Positions 11,192 through 27,231 of a stretch of 64,000 nt of DNA are shown one piece after another (the first letter of the stretch is position 1; each line of letters begins with the position of its first letter). The position numbers and the translations under genes are program-made. The notes under the pieces were generated by a model. That model had not been told where the DNA came from. It saw nothing but the letters and a program-made list of their open reading frames with translations, and searched no databases. This DNA is from Endozoicomonas sp. OPT23 (lineage in GTDB: Bacteria > Pseudomonadota > Gammaproteobacteria > Pseudomonadales > Endozoicomonadaceae): NCBI RefSeq assembly GCF_009653635.1, contig NZ_PPFD01000007.1:298603-362602 (forward strand), read 5' to 3'.

Positions 11192-11925
11192 TAAGCTGTC
11201 TCGATAATTTTTAATTGCTGCTGAATATAGAGAGAGGCCAGCGCCAGATCAGTGGCTCTGGTCACTTTAATATTGTCTCCATGCCCTTCCACCATCACCG
11301 GTTTATGACCTGCATATTCCATAGCACTGGCTTCATCCGTGACTGGCATTTCATCGATCAGAGCTTTAGTCAGTGCATCATGGAGCAGCTTCAGGCGAAA
11401 CATTTGCGGAGTCAGGGCATGCCACAAGGTATCCCGGTCAACCGTTTCCGTGACTTCACCTTTCGCAGAAGTACGCTTCATGGTGTCCCGAACCGGCATT
11501 CCCAGCAGACCACCCACTTCATGTTCCTGAAGCTGGTTTACCAGCCAGTCGAGATCGGAACGTCGAATGCAGGGGCGAGCAACATCATGCACCATCACCC
11601 AGTCATCTTCATGGGCCAGAGCTACCAAATGTTCCAGACCGTTCAACACCGAGTCGTAACGTTCTTTGCCACCTTCCACCAGCATGACACGCTCGTTTCT
11701 AAGCAGTTCAATATCCTTGTAGTACTCATCTTCAGCACTGAGCACCACCACCAGTTTTTCCAGCAAAGGAAAGTCCAGCAACCGTTCAACCGTATGTTCG
11801 AGCAGACTTCGGCCGTGTATTTCCAGATACTGCTTGGGCATGTCGGCATTCATGCGACTCCCTACCCCGGCTGCCGGTATCACAGCCCAAAATCTGTTTT
11901 TTTGAAGGGTATCGGTTGTACTCAC
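11191..11925 (-). CDS. ispD: 2-C-methyl-D-erythritol 4-phosphate cytidylyltransferase
   Basis: IspD transfers CMP from CTP to methylerythritol phosphate, the third step of the MEP pathway. The nucleotide-binding [12 protein letters not shown], the [16 protein letters not shown] segment and VHDVARPCI are diagnostic. I take GTG 11925, which gives MSTTDTLQ and aligns with the E. coli start (244 residues); a TTG at 11946 would add seven residues but has no ribosome site. It is directly followed by ispF, and ftsB lies upstream, the widespread ftsB-ispD-ispF order. Confidence 0.95.
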   Translation of the reverse strand: MSTTDTLQKNRFWAVIPAAGVGSRMNADMPKQYLEIHGRSLLEHTVERLLDFPLLEKLVVVLSAEDEYYKDIELLRNERVMLVEGGKERYDSVLNGLEHLVALAHEDDWVMVHDVARPCIRRSDLDWLVNQLQEHEVGGLLGMPVRDTMKRTSAKGEVTETVDRDTLWHALTPQMFRLKLLHDALTKALIDEMPVTDEASAMEYAGHKPVMVEGHGDNIKVTRATDLALASLYIQQQLKIIETA

Positions 11926-11997
11926 ATTACCACCGTATTGATTCAATCCAGTCGTCAGGCTCTAATCGTCTGAAAGACAGAGAGTATGGGATCGGGG

Positions 11998-12270
11998 TTA
12001 ATCGTATATCAGATAGAAGGTTTCATCACGACCGACCATGCCAAGATCGAGACGAGCGTGCTCTTCAAGAGTGATAAGTCCGTTTTGCAACTCAACCACC
12101 TCTACTGACAGCAATCGGTTTCGACGGTAGAGTCGTTCATTTTCCCGCTGCTGCTCTTCAATCTGTCGTTGGCTAGCCACCGCTTCGGCGATACTGCCTT
12201 TACCTGTCCAGAGCTGGACCTGAAGAACAAGAAATAGGAAGAGTAAAAACAGGTGCATCAGCTTACGCAT
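11998..12270 (-). CDS. ftsB: Cell division protein FtsB
   Basis: FtsB is a bitopic inner-membrane protein of the FtsQLB division complex. The 90-residue protein has a single N-terminal membrane helix (~4-22) followed by a coiled coil (~28-65, rich in Gln/Glu/Arg/Leu) and the conserved tail HARLDLGMVGRDETFYLIYD. Length and position (eno-ftsB-ispD) match the family. Confidence 0.95.
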   Translation of the reverse strand: MRKLMHLFLLFLFLVLQVQLWTGKGSIAEAVASQRQIEEQQRENERLYRRNRLLSVEVVELQNGLITLEEHARLDLGMVGRDETFYLIYD

Positions 12271-12420
12271 GGTCTGATTCCTGTCCCTTGATTTAGGTTA
12301 CGTTTAAACCTGAAATTCTATCAAAGCCTGATAAAGGAAAGTAGGTGAGATTGATATAAAGAAGGTAGAACAACAGTGCAGGCATAAATCAGCTCTAAGT
12401 GAGCAGCGTTTTTCTCACAT

Positions 12421-12449
12421 AAAAAAAGGAGAGCCGAAGCTCTCCTTTC
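12421..12449 (-). terminator. Rho-independent terminator of eno
   Basis: On the minus strand AAAGGAGAGC (10 bp) pairs across a UUCG tetraloop with GCTCTCCTTT, followed by a T-run. It lies 28 bases after the eno stop and separates eno from ftsB. Confidence 0.93.
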
Positions 12450-12477
12450 TCTACGATTCAGTCTGAATCAGCAGCAA

Positions 12478-14230
<1,753 letters not shown>

Positions 14231-14231
14231 A

Positions 14232-14259
14232 AAAAAACCGCCTGAGAGGCGGTTTTTTA
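14232..14259 (-). terminator. Rho-independent terminator of kdsA
   Basis: AAAAACCGCCT pairs with AGGCGGTTTTT around a short loop, flanked by A- and T-runs, 16 bases after the kdsA stop. Confidence 0.93.
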
Positions 14260-14274
14260 TACAACGACTGACGA

Positions 14275-15180
<906 letters not shown>

Positions 15181-15240
15181 TTAAAGAAAGCGTGTTGCAG
15201 AACTGTTAGAGGAGCAGCCTGCAACGGGTAGGGCTAAAAC

Positions 15241-17006
<1,766 letters not shown>

Positions 17007-17086
17007 AATCTTCAGAAATCCTCGATATAAAAACCTCTAAAGACACGCGATCAGGACATCAAAACCGCGGTTTGCAAAGACATAAG

Positions 17087-18106
17087 CTACTCAATAAAAG
17101 GCTTGATTCGCTCCTGAGTGTCGGGATGGCTGGACAAAAACTCTGGCCCGCCAGCTTTACCTTCATGACTCGTCATCATCAGGGTCATAATATCGGCAAA
17201 ATGTTTAGGCGGCAGACCATTGCTTTTCATGTAAGTCAAAGCGTATTGATCCGCTTCTGTTTCCATGCTTCGGGAGTAACTGCTCTCCAGCAGAATGCCG
17301 GGTAACAGGGCAACCAGATTTGCAGTAGAAACAACGTCCCCCGTCACCAGAATCATAATGATTGAGAGACCCGTAGTCTGCAGCACTCTCCGCAAACTAT
17401 GGCGATGAATAACATGACCTATTTCATGAGCCAGCACCGACTGCACCTGCTGATCATTTTCTGCCAGCGCAATAAAATCATCCGTCACCACAACCGTGCC
17501 GTCAGGCAAGGCAAAGGCATTGGCACCAATTTGCTCACTGCTACGAAACAGCAATCGAAACGGGTAATCGGCATCAGCATTTACAGCCATGGCATCAAAC
17601 AGCTTGGTTAACCTTTGCTGATCGGACTCGGAGAGTTCAGAATGCTGGAAATAAAGCTCATCCATCACCTCCATCGTTCCCTGCCCTACCGAAGTGGCCA
17701 CTGAATCAGGAAGGTTCAATGCCAATTTCTGCGCAGAATAAGGCAAGACTACGGTCAGTAGTAACCAGAGCACACCCAGGCAACCAGCAGCAGCCAGAAA
17801 GACCGTTCGATAACTGGATTCCAACCGGTGAACAAACCCGTTATTGCGACTCTTCTGATGCTGCCTCAATAATAGATCAACACCATCATTGTCGTTTGTT
17901 TCCAGCAGACCACCATCCGCAAATCGAATCGCTCTGGCCGAACTGCCTATTCTCGGTGATATCTGCAGCTGATCAAAGTGTCCGGCCGGGTATCGACTGA
18001 CACCCTGCTCTGACTGCAAAGTAATAGTGCCATGATCATCACTGTCCATGATCATGGCTTGAGCCTCACTGGAGCCCTGAGCGTAATAGAGCCCCCTGAC
18101 AGCCAT
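17087..18106 (-). CDS. Membrane-anchored M48 zinc metallopeptidase
   Basis: The 339-residue protein has a ~100-residue N-terminal domain, one membrane helix at ~103-124 and a periplasmic or cytosolic M48 domain. The zinc-binding HEIGH is at 227-231 and the third ligand Glu lies in METEADQYAL (E284). This is the Oma1/BepA-like class of M48 proteases involved in membrane and envelope quality control. Its ATG overlaps the stop of the DUF898 gene by one base (TGATG), so the two are coupled and probably work together; no tetratricopeptide repeats are present, unlike BepA. Confidence 0.9.
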   Translation of the reverse strand: MAVRGLYYAQGSSEAQAMIMDSDDHGTITLQSEQGVSRYPAGHFDQLQISPRIGSSARAIRFADGGLLETNDNDGVDLLLRQHQKSRNNGFVHRLESSYRTVFLAAAGCLGVLWLLLTVVLPYSAQKLALNLPDSVATSVGQGTMEVMDELYFQHSELSESDQQRLTKLFDAMAVNADADYPFRLLFRSSEQIGANAFALPDGTVVVTDDFIALAENDQQVQSVLAHEIGHVIHRHSLRRVLQTTGLSIIMILVTGDVVSTANLVALLPGILLESSYSRSMETEADQYALTYMKSNGLPPKHFADIMTLMMTSHEGKAGGPEFLSSHPDTQERIKPFIE

Positions 18107-19119
18107 CAGATACCCACTGCCACATCAAACACATCACCCACTTCTTCGGCAATGGATGACTGTTCTCGCTGAGCCTGATCAGTAAACTGACTCAAGGATT
18201 CATCGGCATGCATGGTCAGGCACTCTGCCTTGTAACGGGCCATTCTAATCATTACCCATGGTGTAGCCAGGCCAAGAGAACAAAGAACTGCCATCAGGTT
18301 AGTGATGTAGAGAAACAGCATACGTCCGGTTTTCAGATTGCTTTCAAACCCGTAAGAAGCCAGCAGGCTCTGGTTATAGATCAGGTTACTGGTGCAGGTC
18401 ATTACATAAGTTCCTGCCAGAAGATAAGCAATAATCATCAGGGGAGCGCTGAATAATGGATTAGGCAGAAAGCCGGAAACAGCGCCGGCAACAATGCCAG
18501 CAATGATCATCAAACCCAGGGCTTTCAAATAGATTTTATAAAAGTCACCCGTTGTAAATTCAGGTTCAAAGCGTTTACCACCAAAGCTGTAATGACTGAC
18601 CAAAAATTCTTTCTGCTTCTTTACAACCCAGGGCAATGCAAAACCGAGTGACAACATAATCAACATGGGTAACAGAATAAAGTGAACGAAAACGCCCCCG
18701 TAACTGCCATCAAACTGAAAACGGACATTTCTCCAGGCCGACATCCGGGCATTAAACGCCAGTCCACGGGCAACAATCCAGGGCACAACCGGAATAGCCA
18801 GCAAACTGAGAGCAGCACCTGCTATCGGGTTGTACTGACTGATCAAGGTGTAAGCGGCCAGCAATGCAATACCAATCAAACGACCCTGCAAAATAGCCAG
18901 AGGGCTGGCAAGGTAACTAAAGCTGGATCCCGCTACCCGGGTTGAACCATAAAAATACTGACGGGTTCTGACCTTGGCCCAGGCCGAATAAATCCCCAGC
19001 GTCACTATGGTCAGGAGAACATTAACGATCCAGATACGGAAGAACTCGCCTGCTTTTCCGGAGAATTCAAAATCATGGGAGACCGGCTGATCAGTCCCTG
19101 ACATAAGCCCTGTATTCAT
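18106..19119 (-). CDS. YjgN-family (DUF898) membrane protein
   Basis: This 337-residue polytopic protein shows the DUF898 pattern: FEFSGKAGEFFRIWIVNVLLTIVTLGIYSAWAKVRTRQYFYGSTRVAGSSF near the start and a second half repeating the hydrophobic/Trp-Ala-rich layout (FGGKRFEPEFTTGDFYKIYLKALG, ATPWVMIRMARYKAECL). About six membrane helices are visible. Function of the family is unknown. It is frequently found beside M48 peptidases; here they overlap by one base. ATG at 19119. Confidence 0.88.
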   Translation of the reverse strand: MNTGLMSGTDQPVSHDFEFSGKAGEFFRIWIVNVLLTIVTLGIYSAWAKVRTRQYFYGSTRVAGSSFSYLASPLAILQGRLIGIALLAAYTLISQYNPIAGAALSLLAIPVVPWIVARGLAFNARMSAWRNVRFQFDGSYGGVFVHFILLPMLIMLSLGFALPWVVKKQKEFLVSHYSFGGKRFEPEFTTGDFYKIYLKALGLMIIAGIVAGAVSGFLPNPLFSAPLMIIAYLLAGTYVMTCTSNLIYNQSLLASYGFESNLKTGRMLFLYITNLMAVLCSLGLATPWVMIRMARYKAECLTMHADESLSQFTDQAQREQSSIAEEVGDVFDVAVGI

Positions 19120-19279
19120 CTTTTATTATTAATCCGAATTATGTACTACGATGGGCTACTATATTGTCATCCATAACAGAAGTATGTAAGAGATATCTCA
19201 GACAGTTCAGGGAAATAAGCTTTTAATATTAAAAGTGTGAAGTGATTTTCTTAGAGGGTATACAAGAAGTTAGAAAGAA

Positions 19280-20641
19280 CTACTCTACGTGCGACCAGGT
19301 CACATGAGCAGCGATTTGCTCTGGTTCACTCAGCTCATCACAATGCCATAGGCCGGCAGCAGCAACCATCCTGCCATCAACAAAAAGAAAGGGAATCCTG
19401 TTTCGCATCCAGGGTGGTACTTTGTAGTCCTGCAACCAGCGTTTAACAGTCTTACTGCCTTTTCTTCCAGCAACTCTCACCTTCAAACCATCAGGAAGAT
19501 GCTCTCGATACTTGACTGTAACCTGAAGGTCAGAAATTTCAGCCAGCTCACTGCTATTCATGACCAGAAAGCTACCATCAGCAAGCTTCAGCTCGGAGTC
19601 AGTCAGAGGATTCCAGATCAACTCATGGCAGAGTGAGCTAACAGAAGATGCTTTCAGCAATACCAGATAGTTGCCACTTCGGCGAACTTCAACGCTTGAT
19701 AGCTTGATGCAAGGTTCTGCATCTTGTTTGGCTTCGGCTATTTCAGAAACAATTATCTCCAGATGCTGGCGGTCAGGCATCGGGCACTCGTATTTGCCCA
19801 ACCAGAATCTGAGTACTCTGTTAACAACAGGCCGAGACAAGCTCAGCAGTTTATCGACAACAAGTAGCTCTCTTGGCCCCCAGACAACACCAGGAGGAGC
19901 AACGGAAACATTCTGATATTCCGTTTCTGCCAGGTCAGCCAGTAAACCACTGACCTCGAAGAGTTCTTCCGAGAGCGCAGACAAACGACCGCTAACACCC
20001 GGCCACTGCCGTTCAATTTCCGGAATCAAACCATGCCGGAGATAGTTACGTCTAAACGTTTGATCCGTATTGGAATCATCTTCAATATTCGAAAGACTGT
20101 TTTCCTGAGCATAAGCCTCAATCTGCTGCCGGGAGCAAGACAACAGTGGTCTCAGCAAAGCGCCCTGCCCCAGTGATCTTGAAACAGGAATACCGGCAAG
20201 GCCATCAACACCACTGCCACGGAACAGCCGAAACAGCAGGGTTTCTGCCTGATCGTCTTGATGATGCCCCATCAGCAGGCAGCCACCTTCCGGCAGCAAC
20301 TCTTCAAAGACCTGATAACGCTGATTGCGCGCCTGTAATTCAATGTCTGATGAGCCTTCAATCAAGATTTTCCTGACAATAAAAGGCACAGAGAGTTGTT
20401 TACATACGGATTTGCAATGATCAGACCAGTCTTCAGCGTGTTGACTGAGACCGTGATCAATATGCACGGCCAACAAGTCTTTTAGAAGGTTTCTATCTCG
20501 AAGGGAAACAAGCAGATGAAGGAGAACAGTAGAATCGACTCCGCCACTGAAAGCCACCAGCAGTGGCTTGTCAGCATGGGGAGCGAGAGAAGGCAGAATG
20601 CTGTCGGGAGACAAGCTGCTTGTAGAAAAAGCGTCTGCCAT
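19280..20641 (-). CDS. tilS: tRNA(Ile)-lysidine synthetase
   Basis: TilS adds lysine to C34 of tRNA-Ile2 so that it reads AUA. The PP-loop ATP motif SGGVDS lies at 32-37, and the domain continues with GHHQDDQAETLLFRLFRGSGVDGLAG, a TilS hallmark; the C-terminal substrate domain ends with the typical KVPPWMRNRIPFL. Using ATG 20641 the protein is 453 residues; a TTG codon lies one position upstream. It follows accA after a 39-base gap, as in Pseudomonas. Confidence 0.97.
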   Translation of the reverse strand: MADAFSTSSLSPDSILPSLAPHADKPLLVAFSGGVDSTVLLHLLVSLRDRNLLKDLLAVHIDHGLSQHAEDWSDHCKSVCKQLSVPFIVRKILIEGSSDIELQARNQRYQVFEELLPEGGCLLMGHHQDDQAETLLFRLFRGSGVDGLAGIPVSRSLGQGALLRPLLSCSRQQIEAYAQENSLSNIEDDSNTDQTFRRNYLRHGLIPEIERQWPGVSGRLSALSEELFEVSGLLADLAETEYQNVSVAPPGVVWGPRELLVVDKLLSLSRPVVNRVLRFWLGKYECPMPDRQHLEIIVSEIAEAKQDAEPCIKLSSVEVRRSGNYLVLLKASSVSSLCHELIWNPLTDSELKLADGSFLVMNSSELAEISDLQVTVKYREHLPDGLKVRVAGRKGSKTVKRWLQDYKVPPWMRNRIPFLFVDGRMVAAAGLWHCDELSEPEQIAAHVTWSHVE

Positions 20642-20680
20642 CAATAAGCTCTTTTATCAGTTATACATTGTCGCAAATGA

Positions 20681-21631
20681 TCAGAAGGAACCGTAATCAC
20701 GAATACGCTTGTAGCGATTAGCCACCAGAGTATCGGCATCGATACCTTCCAGCTTCTGCATCTCTTCTTCCAGAGCAACACCCAGGTTCTTCGCTACTTC
20801 TTCGTGGTTGCTGTGCGCACCACCCAGCGGCTCATCAATCAAACGATCGACTAGACCTAACTCTTTCAGACGGGAAGCAGTTACACCCATTGCCTCAGCA
20901 GCAGTAGAAGCGTATTCAGATTTCTTCCAGAGAATGGATGCACAGCCTTCCGGAGAAATAACCGAGTAGATAGAGTTTTTCATCATCAGCAACTGATCAC
21001 AAACACCAATCGCCAGCGCACCACCGGAACCACCTTCACCGATAACGGTAGAAATTACCGGCACCTTCAGACGGGACATAACCGCCAAGTTGTAGGCGAT
21101 GGCTTCACTCTGACCGCGCTCTTCCGCACCGATACCCGGATAAGCGCCCGGTGTATCAATGAAGGTCATGATCGGCATATTGAATCGCTCAGCCGTTTCC
21201 ATTAAACGACAGGCCTTACGATAGCCCTCAGGCTTGGGCATACCAAAATTACGGCGAACCTTTTCCTTGATTTCACGGCCCTTCTGATGACCAATGACCA
21301 TTACCGGACGGCCATTGAAACGCGCCATACCACCGACAAGGGAAGGATCATCAGCAAAGTGACGGTCACCGTGCATCTCATCGAAATCGGTAAACAGATG
21401 CTTAACGTAGTCCAGCGTATAAGGACGACGCGGGTGACGAGACAACTGCGCTACCTGCCAGGAAGAAAGATCAGAAAAGATCTCTTCTGTTTTGCTCTGA
21501 CACTTGGCCTGAAGACGGGCAATCTCGTCAGTAATATTCAGTTCTGCATCGCTGCTGACCAGGCGCAGCTCTTCAATCTTGGCTTCCAGCTCTGCAATCG
21601 GCTGTTCAAAATCCAGATAGTTCGGGTTCAT
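20681..21631 (-). CDS. accA: Acetyl-CoA carboxylase carboxyltransferase subunit alpha
   Basis: AccA with AccD transfers carboxyl from biotin to acetyl-CoA, the first step of fatty-acid synthesis. [20 protein letters not shown] near the start, [32 protein letters not shown] and [18 protein letters not shown] are diagnostic. The start is ATG 21631 (316 residues; E. coli has 319), with AAGTGGA just upstream; a longer frame to 21754 would run through a palindrome and is less likely. dnaE lies upstream, tilS downstream. Confidence 0.98.
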   Translation of the reverse strand: MNPNYLDFEQPIAELEAKIEELRLVSSDAELNITDEIARLQAKCQSKTEEIFSDLSSWQVAQLSRHPRRPYTLDYVKHLFTDFDEMHGDRHFADDPSLVGGMARFNGRPVMVIGHQKGREIKEKVRRNFGMPKPEGYRKACRLMETAERFNMPIMTFIDTPGAYPGIGAEERGQSEAIAYNLAVMSRLKVPVISTVIGEGGSGGALAIGVCDQLLMMKNSIYSVISPEGCASILWKKSEYASTAAEAMGVTASRLKELGLVDRLIDEPLGGAHSNHEEVAKNLGVALEEEMQKLEGIDADTLVANRYKRIRDYGSF

Positions 21632-21737
21632 AGAGTCCACTTCATAAAATTCTGCATCAGCAATGCGATGTATTCGTGCTGGGCAAAGCTCTTTTTTATA
21701 AAAGGCTCTGCCTGAAAGAGCATGGGCTGGCCTGATT

Positions 21738-21751
21738 ACTGGCCGGCCAGT
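21738..21751. repeat. 14-bp perfect palindrome in the dnaE-accA gap
   Basis: ACTGGCCGGCCAGT is a perfect palindrome about 107 bases before the accA ATG; a GGCCAG-like segment recurs just below it (21726-21732), allowing alternative hairpins in an accA leader. Confidence 0.5.
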
Positions 21752-21872
21752 CACTCATACTCATTCGATTAAGACAATAGACAAGAAAAATACGTAAAAG
21801 CGCAGGACATGTCGAGTTAAAAAGCGTAAGCGTCCGTTACCAAAACCATCGAACGCCTACTAACCTGACAAT

Positions 21873-24800
21873 TTATTGATATTCGACACGGGCTGATTGC
21901 TTACCCAGCCACTTACGAAGCGTTGTTACCAATTCATCACTAGGACTAACGCTCCACTGCTCACCCAGCTGAATACTGGCAGCCGCATCATCACGGGTAT
22001 AGTTAATCTGTACTGGCAACTTGCCCGGATGCTGCTGTAGCAACCCAGTTAGCTGGTTGGTAAAATCACGCTGTACCTGCTCGGATGACAATTCCACCAG
22101 TACTTTTCGAGCGTAAAAGCTACGGGCATCAATCAGACTCATGGCTCGCTTGGCACGGACTTTTAAACTGCCGGAATAATCATCGTGACTGACCTCTCCT
22201 TCGATCACGATCACCGTATCCATCTTGATCAGATCCTGACACTGCTCATAAGTATCCGCAAACAGTGACACTTCGATCCGACCAGTACGATCGTCCATTG
22301 TTACAAAGCACATCTTGTCGCCACGCTTATTTTTCATAATGCGCATAGCAACGACAAGCCCGGCAATATTCTGAGTTTCACCACGGGCAGGCTGCAGGTC
22401 ACGAATCCGGTTTCGAATAAAGTGTTTTATTTCACTTTCGTACTCATCAATCGGATGACCTGTCAGGTACAAGCCCAAAGTATCTTTCTCGCCGACCAGC
22501 CTTTGTTTATCAGCCCATTCTACAACGGACTGATACTTGTCATAGACCTTTTCTTCACCCGCTGGCACCAATGCGCCAAACAGGTCACTGTGGCCGGAAT
22601 CCTGACTCTTGGCCGCCTGATCTGCCGCTTTAATAGCTTCTGGCTGACTGGCTTCAAGAACGGCACGATTGAAATTAAGGGTTTTCCTGGGACCAGGCAC
22701 AGGCCCCAGTAAATCAACAGCACCGGAACGAATCAGCGCTTCCAGCACTCGCTTGTTAATACTTTTGGGGTCAACCCGTTCACAAAAATCAAACAGATCC
22801 TTGAACGGGCCACCGGATTGACGCGCCTGAACAATGGCTTCGATCGGACCTTCACCTACGCCCTTAATAGCACCAAGGCCGTAAACAATATGACCGTCGT
22901 CGTTAACACCGAACATGTAATCGCCACTGTTAACATTGGGCGGCAACACCGTCAGCTCCATCTCGCGACACTCTTCGATAAAGGTCACGACCTTATCAGT
23001 GTTCTGCATATCAGAACTCATTACCGCCGCCATAAATTCAGCCGGATAATGAGCTTTCAGCCACAGGGTCTGATAGGAAACCAGTGCATAGGCAGCCGAG
23101 TGGGATTTGTTAAAACCATAACCGGCGAATTTTTCCACCAGGTCAAAGATCTTCATGGCCAGCTCGCCATCAACACCTTTGCTTTTTGCGCCATCCTCAA
23201 AGATAGAACGCTGCTTGGCCATCTCTTCGGGCTTTTTCTTACCCATGGCTCGTCGCAACATGTCCGCCCCACCCAGGGTATAACCGGCCAGCTCCTGGGC
23301 GATCTGCATTACCTGCTCCTGATAGAGGATAATGCCGTAGGTGGGCTGAAGAATCGGCTGCAGCCATTCGTGCTGGTACTGGGCATCGGGGTAGGACAAC
23401 TCTTCTCGACCGTGTTTACGGTTGATAAAGTTGTCCACCATGCCGGACTGCAAGGGTCCCGGACGGAACAAAGCCACCAGTGCGATAATATCTTCAAAAC
23501 AGTCAGGCTGAAGACGCTTCACCAGGTCTTTCATACCTCGGGATTCAAGCTGGAAGACGGCTGTCGTCTCCGCCCGCTTCAGCATATCGAATGAGTGTTT
23601 ATCTTCCAGCTCGATGTCCATAATATCGAGTACACTTTCGCCCCGCTGCTGACGACGGGGGTTGATCATCTTCAACGCCCAGTCGATGATGGTCAGGGTT
23701 CGCAGGCCAAGAAAGTCGAATTTAACCAGACCCGCTGATTCGACATCGTTCTTGTCGTACTGGGTAACAATGCCTTCGCCCGCTTCATCACAATAGAGCG
23801 GTGCAAAGTCAGTCAGTTTGGTCGGCGAGATAACTACACCACCAGCGTGCTTACCGACGTTACGAGTACAGCCCTCAAGCTTGAGCGCCATCTCCCAGAT
23901 TTCCCGGCCGTCTTCATCATTATCCAGAAACTCCCGAATCATTGACTCCTGCTCATGAGCCTTGGTCAGAGTCATGCCGATTTCGAAAGGAATCATTTTG
24001 GAAAGACGATCAGCCAGACCATAGGATTTACCCTGCACCCGAGCAACATCTCGCACTACCGCTTTAGCAGCCATGGTACCGAAGGTAATAATCTGGGAGA
24101 CCGCATCACGGCCGTAAGTCCGAGCAACATAGTCGATTACTTTATCCCGACCCTCCATACAAAAGTCGACGTCAAAGTCGGGCATGGAAACACGTTCAGG
24201 GTTCAGGAATCGCTCGAACAGCAAGTCGTACTCGATGGGGTCAAGGTCGGTAATCTTCTGGGCATAAGCCACCAGAGAACCTGCACCGGAACCACGACCC
24301 GGTCCTACCGGAATACCGTTACTCTTGGACCACTGAATAAAGTCCATTACGATCAGGAAGTAACCGGGGAAGCCCATCTGCAAAATGATATTGAGTTCGA
24401 AATCGAGACGGTCACGGTACTCCTTCTCTCTTTCGGCATAGTTCGGATCATCGGGTTTGAGAATCGTCTGGAGACGTTCAGTCAAACCATCATGGGAGAA
24501 CTTTCGAAAGAACTCATCCATAGTCATACCGTCCGGCACCGGAAACTCCGGCAGGAAGTATTCACCCAGATGAACATAAACAGAACAGCGGCGGGAAATC
24601 TCGACAGAGTTTTCCAGCGCTTCAGGAATATCCGAGAAGAGCTCAAACATCTCTTCTTCGGTCTTCAGGTATTGCTCTTCACTGTAGCGTTTATTACGAC
24701 GGGGGTCGTCAAGCGTCACACTCTCACCGATACAAACTCTGGCTTCATGGGCTTCAAAGTCTTCACGGTGCAGGAACATAACATCGTTGGTGGCAACAAC

Positions 24801-25382
24801 CGGGCAGTTAAACTTCTGCGCCAGCTCTACAGAGCCATGTAAACACTCTTCATCACCGGCTCTGGAGGTACGATGCAGCTCCAGATAGTAACGACCGGAA
24901 AAAGCTTCCATCCACTCTGTTAATAGCTGTTCAGCTTGCTCGCCGTTACCACTGAGAATCGCCTGCCCCACATCGCCGTCTTTGGCCCCTGAAAGCGCAA
25001 TCAGACCTTCGGATTTTTCACGAATCCATTCCCGCTTAACGATGGCTTTACCATGAACCTGATTCTCCAGAAATGACCGGGATATCAGCTCGGTCAGGTT
25101 TCTATAACCTTTCTCGGTCATAGAAAGCAGAACCATCTTGACTGGCTCCTGCCCCTCTTCCGGGTGCGATACCCAGAGGTCAGCACCACTGATCGGTTTG
25201 ATACCAGCGCCCTGTGCTCCGTTATAAAACTTCACCAGTGAACAGAGGTTGGACTGGTCAGTAACAGCAATGGCAGGAAAGTTCTTTTCAGCTGTTTCTT
25301 TTAACAACGGCTTGATGCGAACCAGACCATCGCTCAGGGAAAATTCGGTATGAAGTCTCAGATGTATGAAACGTGCAGGCAT
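21873..25382 (-). CDS. dnaE: DNA polymerase III alpha subunit
   Basis: DnaE is the replicative polymerase. The N-terminal PHP domain begins [16 protein letters not shown], the polymerase palm carries the two aspartates in MPDFDVDF near residue 400, followed by the [12 protein letters not shown] segment, helix-hairpin-helix and an OB fold, then the tau-binding C-terminus. The 1169-residue length is the family norm (E. coli 1160). ATG at 25382. rnhB precedes it by 90 bases. Confidence 0.99.
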   Translation of the reverse strand: MPARFIHLRLHTEFSLSDGLVRIKPLLKETAEKNFPAIAVTDQSNLCSLVKFYNGAQGAGIKPISGADLWVSHPEEGQEPVKMVLLSMTEKGYRNLTELISRSFLENQVHGKAIVKREWIREKSEGLIALSGAKDGDVGQAILSGNGEQAEQLLTEWMEAFSGRYYLELHRTSRAGDEECLHGSVELAQKFNCPVVATNDVMFLHREDFEAHEARVCIGESVTLDDPRRNKRYSEEQYLKTEEEMFELFSDIPEALENSVEISRRCSVYVHLGEYFLPEFPVPDGMTMDEFFRKFSHDGLTERLQTILKPDDPNYAEREKEYRDRLDFELNIILQMGFPGYFLIVMDFIQWSKSNGIPVGPGRGSGAGSLVAYAQKITDLDPIEYDLLFERFLNPERVSMPDFDVDFCMEGRDKVIDYVARTYGRDAVSQIITFGTMAAKAVVRDVARVQGKSYGLADRLSKMIPFEIGMTLTKAHEQESMIREFLDNDEDGREIWEMALKLEGCTRNVGKHAGGVVISPTKLTDFAPLYCDEAGEGIVTQYDKNDVESAGLVKFDFLGLRTLTIIDWALKMINPRRQQRGESVLDIMDIELEDKHSFDMLKRAETTAVFQLESRGMKDLVKRLQPDCFEDIIALVALFRPGPLQSGMVDNFINRKHGREELSYPDAQYQHEWLQPILQPTYGIILYQEQVMQIAQELAGYTLGGADMLRRAMGKKKPEEMAKQRSIFEDGAKSKGVDGELAMKIFDLVEKFAGYGFNKSHSAAYALVSYQTLWLKAHYPAEFMAAVMSSDMQNTDKVVTFIEECREMELTVLPPNVNSGDYMFGVNDDGHIVYGLGAIKGVGEGPIEAIVQARQSGGPFKDLFDFCERVDPKSINKRVLEALIRSGAVDLLGPVPGPRKTLNFNRAVLEASQPEAIKAADQAAKSQDSGHSDLFGALVPAGEEKVYDKYQSVVEWADKQRLVGEKDTLGLYLTGHPIDEYESEIKHFIRNRIRDLQPARGETQNIAGLVVAMRIMKNKRGDKMCFVTMDDRTGRIEVSLFADTYEQCQDLIKMDTVIVIEGEVSHDDYSGSLKVRAKRAMSLIDARSFYARKVLVELSSEQVQRDFTNQLTGLLQQHPGKLPVQINYTRDDAAASIQLGEQWSVSPSDELVTTLRKWLGKQSARVEYQ

Positions 25383-25472
25383 GGGGAAGTTATGACCAGT
25401 ATCAGGAAGTATTCAGTTTAACAGCAGTGATAGAGAGCATACCAGCCCCACTGAATTAAGGCTGGTAGAGCT

Positions 25473-26084
25473 TTAAGCCTGTTCGGGAAGCAGGTCTCTT
25501 ACCGGCTTGAACGAGCGGCGGTGAATTGGGGTTACACCCAGTTTTTTCAGTGCTTCCACATGTGCTTTCGTTGGATAGCCTTTATGCCCGGCAATTCCGT
25601 AACCAGGATAGAGTTTTTCCATCTCTTCCATCTCACGATCACGGGTCACCTTGGCAAGAATGGAAGCTGCGCTTATTTCCGCAACACGACCATCTCCTTT
25701 CACTATCGCTTCTGCACGGCAACTCAGATCTGGGCAACGGTTACCATCAATCAAAGCAAGATCAGGTTTAACCGATAAACCTTCTACCGCTCTGGTCATT
25801 GCTAACATAGTGGCGTGAAGAATATTGAGCTCATCAATTTCCTCCACTTCTGCACGACCAATCGACCAGCTCAGCGCTTTTGCCTTGATCTCATCGAACA
25901 GGGCATCACGCTTTTTTTCAGACAGCTTCTTGGAATCGTTGAGACCCTCAATAGGCTGTTTTGGATCGAGAATAACAGCGGCCGTTACAACAGCACCGCA
26001 TAAAGGGCCACGCCCTACTTCATCGACACCACAGACCAGATCACCGACCGGAGCTTCAAACAGATCAAATTCAGACTGTTGCAT
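25473..26084 (-). CDS. rnhB: Ribonuclease HII
   Basis: RnhB removes ribonucleotides from DNA. The 203-residue protein has the active-site motifs [15 protein letters not shown] (Asp-Glu pair) and LIDGNRCP, then [12 protein letters not shown] and [13 protein letters not shown]. Its first 14 bases overlap the end of lpxB, so it is coupled to the lipid A genes as in many gammaproteobacteria. Confidence 0.98.
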   Translation of the reverse strand: MQQSEFDLFEAPVGDLVCGVDEVGRGPLCGAVVTAAVILDPKQPIEGLNDSKKLSEKKRDALFDEIKAKALSWSIGRAEVEEIDELNILHATMLAMTRAVEGLSVKPDLALIDGNRCPDLSCRAEAIVKGDGRVAEISAASILAKVTRDREMEEMEKLYPGYGIAGHKGYPTKAHVEALKKLGVTPIHRRSFKPVRDLLPEQA

Positions 26085-27231
26085 TGTCGTATTTCCCTAC
26101 CACCGACATCACCGCCTCATACGCGAGAGCACTGGCATCACGCTTAAGGGTCTGATGAATACCGGTAAATTCTTCAATCAAATGCTCACGCCAACTATCA
26201 TCAGACAAAGCGGTCATCATGGCATCCGATAAAGTTTCCGGTGTTGCGTCATCCTGCAGCAGCTCGGGCACACAGGGATCGGAAGCCAGAAGGTTGGGCA
26301 AGCCAACATGCTCAACTTTGACCAATCTGCTGAGAATGGCAAAACTAAGCGATGCCATCTTGTAACTGATCACCATTGGTCGTTTATGCAGAGCAGCTTC
26401 CAGTGTTGCCGTACCGGACGCAATCAGAATCGCGTCAGCTGCAGCCATCATATTGGAAGCTTCGCCCACGGCAACGGTGACTTCAATATCCGGATATTGT
26501 TCCAACATAGGCAACAACTGTTGCTTACGTTTATCACTGGCACAAGGAATAACAAACTGAAGATCCGGCTTCTGCTCTTTCAAACGTCTTGCTGTTTCCA
26601 GAAACAAAGCACCGAGCCGGGCCACTTCTGCCTTTCGACTACCAGGCAGCAGAGCAACAACAGGCTTATCAACAGCAATGCCAAGCGCTTTTCTGGCGAC
26701 CAACGCATCGGGACTCATCGTGACCTGATCAGCCAGTGGATGACCTACAAAGGTCACCGGAACGCCATGCCCCTGATAATACTCCGCCTCAAAAGGCAGC
26801 AGTGCCAACATATGGTCGACAGAGCGACGAATTTTCTTCAACCGACCTTCACGCCATGCCCAGACTTGAGGACTGACATAATGAACCGTTGGAATCTGCG
26901 CAGACTTCAACATACGTTCAAGCGGAAGATTAAAATCCGGTGCATCAATACCAATAAACACATCGGGCTTGTCAGTGATAAAGGTTTCACGAAGCTGTTT
27001 ACGAATACCCAGAAGCTCTTTCAAACGCCCCAGCACTTCGACCAGACCCATCACAGAGAGCCGCTCCATAGGAAACAGGCTCTCAAAACCTTCAGCGATC
27101 ATCATTGGACCACCGATGCCATAACAGCGGGCACCCGGATGGTGTCGTTTGATTTCTTTGATCAGGGCCGCCCCTAGCAGGTCACCGGAGGCTTCTCCGG
27201 CAACCAGGGCAAAAGACAGAGACTTGCTCAT
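26071..27231 (-). CDS. lpxB: Lipid-A-disaccharide synthase
   Basis: LpxB joins UDP-diacylglucosamine and lipid X into the lipid A disaccharide. The N-terminus [17 protein letters not shown], the substrate segment [15 protein letters not shown] and the UDP-binding [11 protein letters not shown] are family marks. Start ATG 27231 gives 386 residues and shares one base with the lpxA stop (TGATG); a TTG one codon earlier is not needed. Overlaps rnhB by 14 bases. Confidence 0.98.
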   Translation of the reverse strand: MSKSLSFALVAGEASGDLLGAALIKEIKRHHPGARCYGIGGPMMIAEGFESLFPMERLSVMGLVEVLGRLKELLGIRKQLRETFITDKPDVFIGIDAPDFNLPLERMLKSAQIPTVHYVSPQVWAWREGRLKKIRRSVDHMLALLPFEAEYYQGHGVPVTFVGHPLADQVTMSPDALVARKALGIAVDKPVVALLPGSRKAEVARLGALFLETARRLKEQKPDLQFVIPCASDKRKQQLLPMLEQYPDIEVTVAVGEASNMMAAADAILIASGTATLEAALHKRPMVISYKMASLSFAILSRLVKVEHVGLPNLLASDPCVPELLQDDATPETLSDAMMTALSDDSWREHLIEEFTGIHQTLKRDASALAYEAVMSVVGKYDNATV

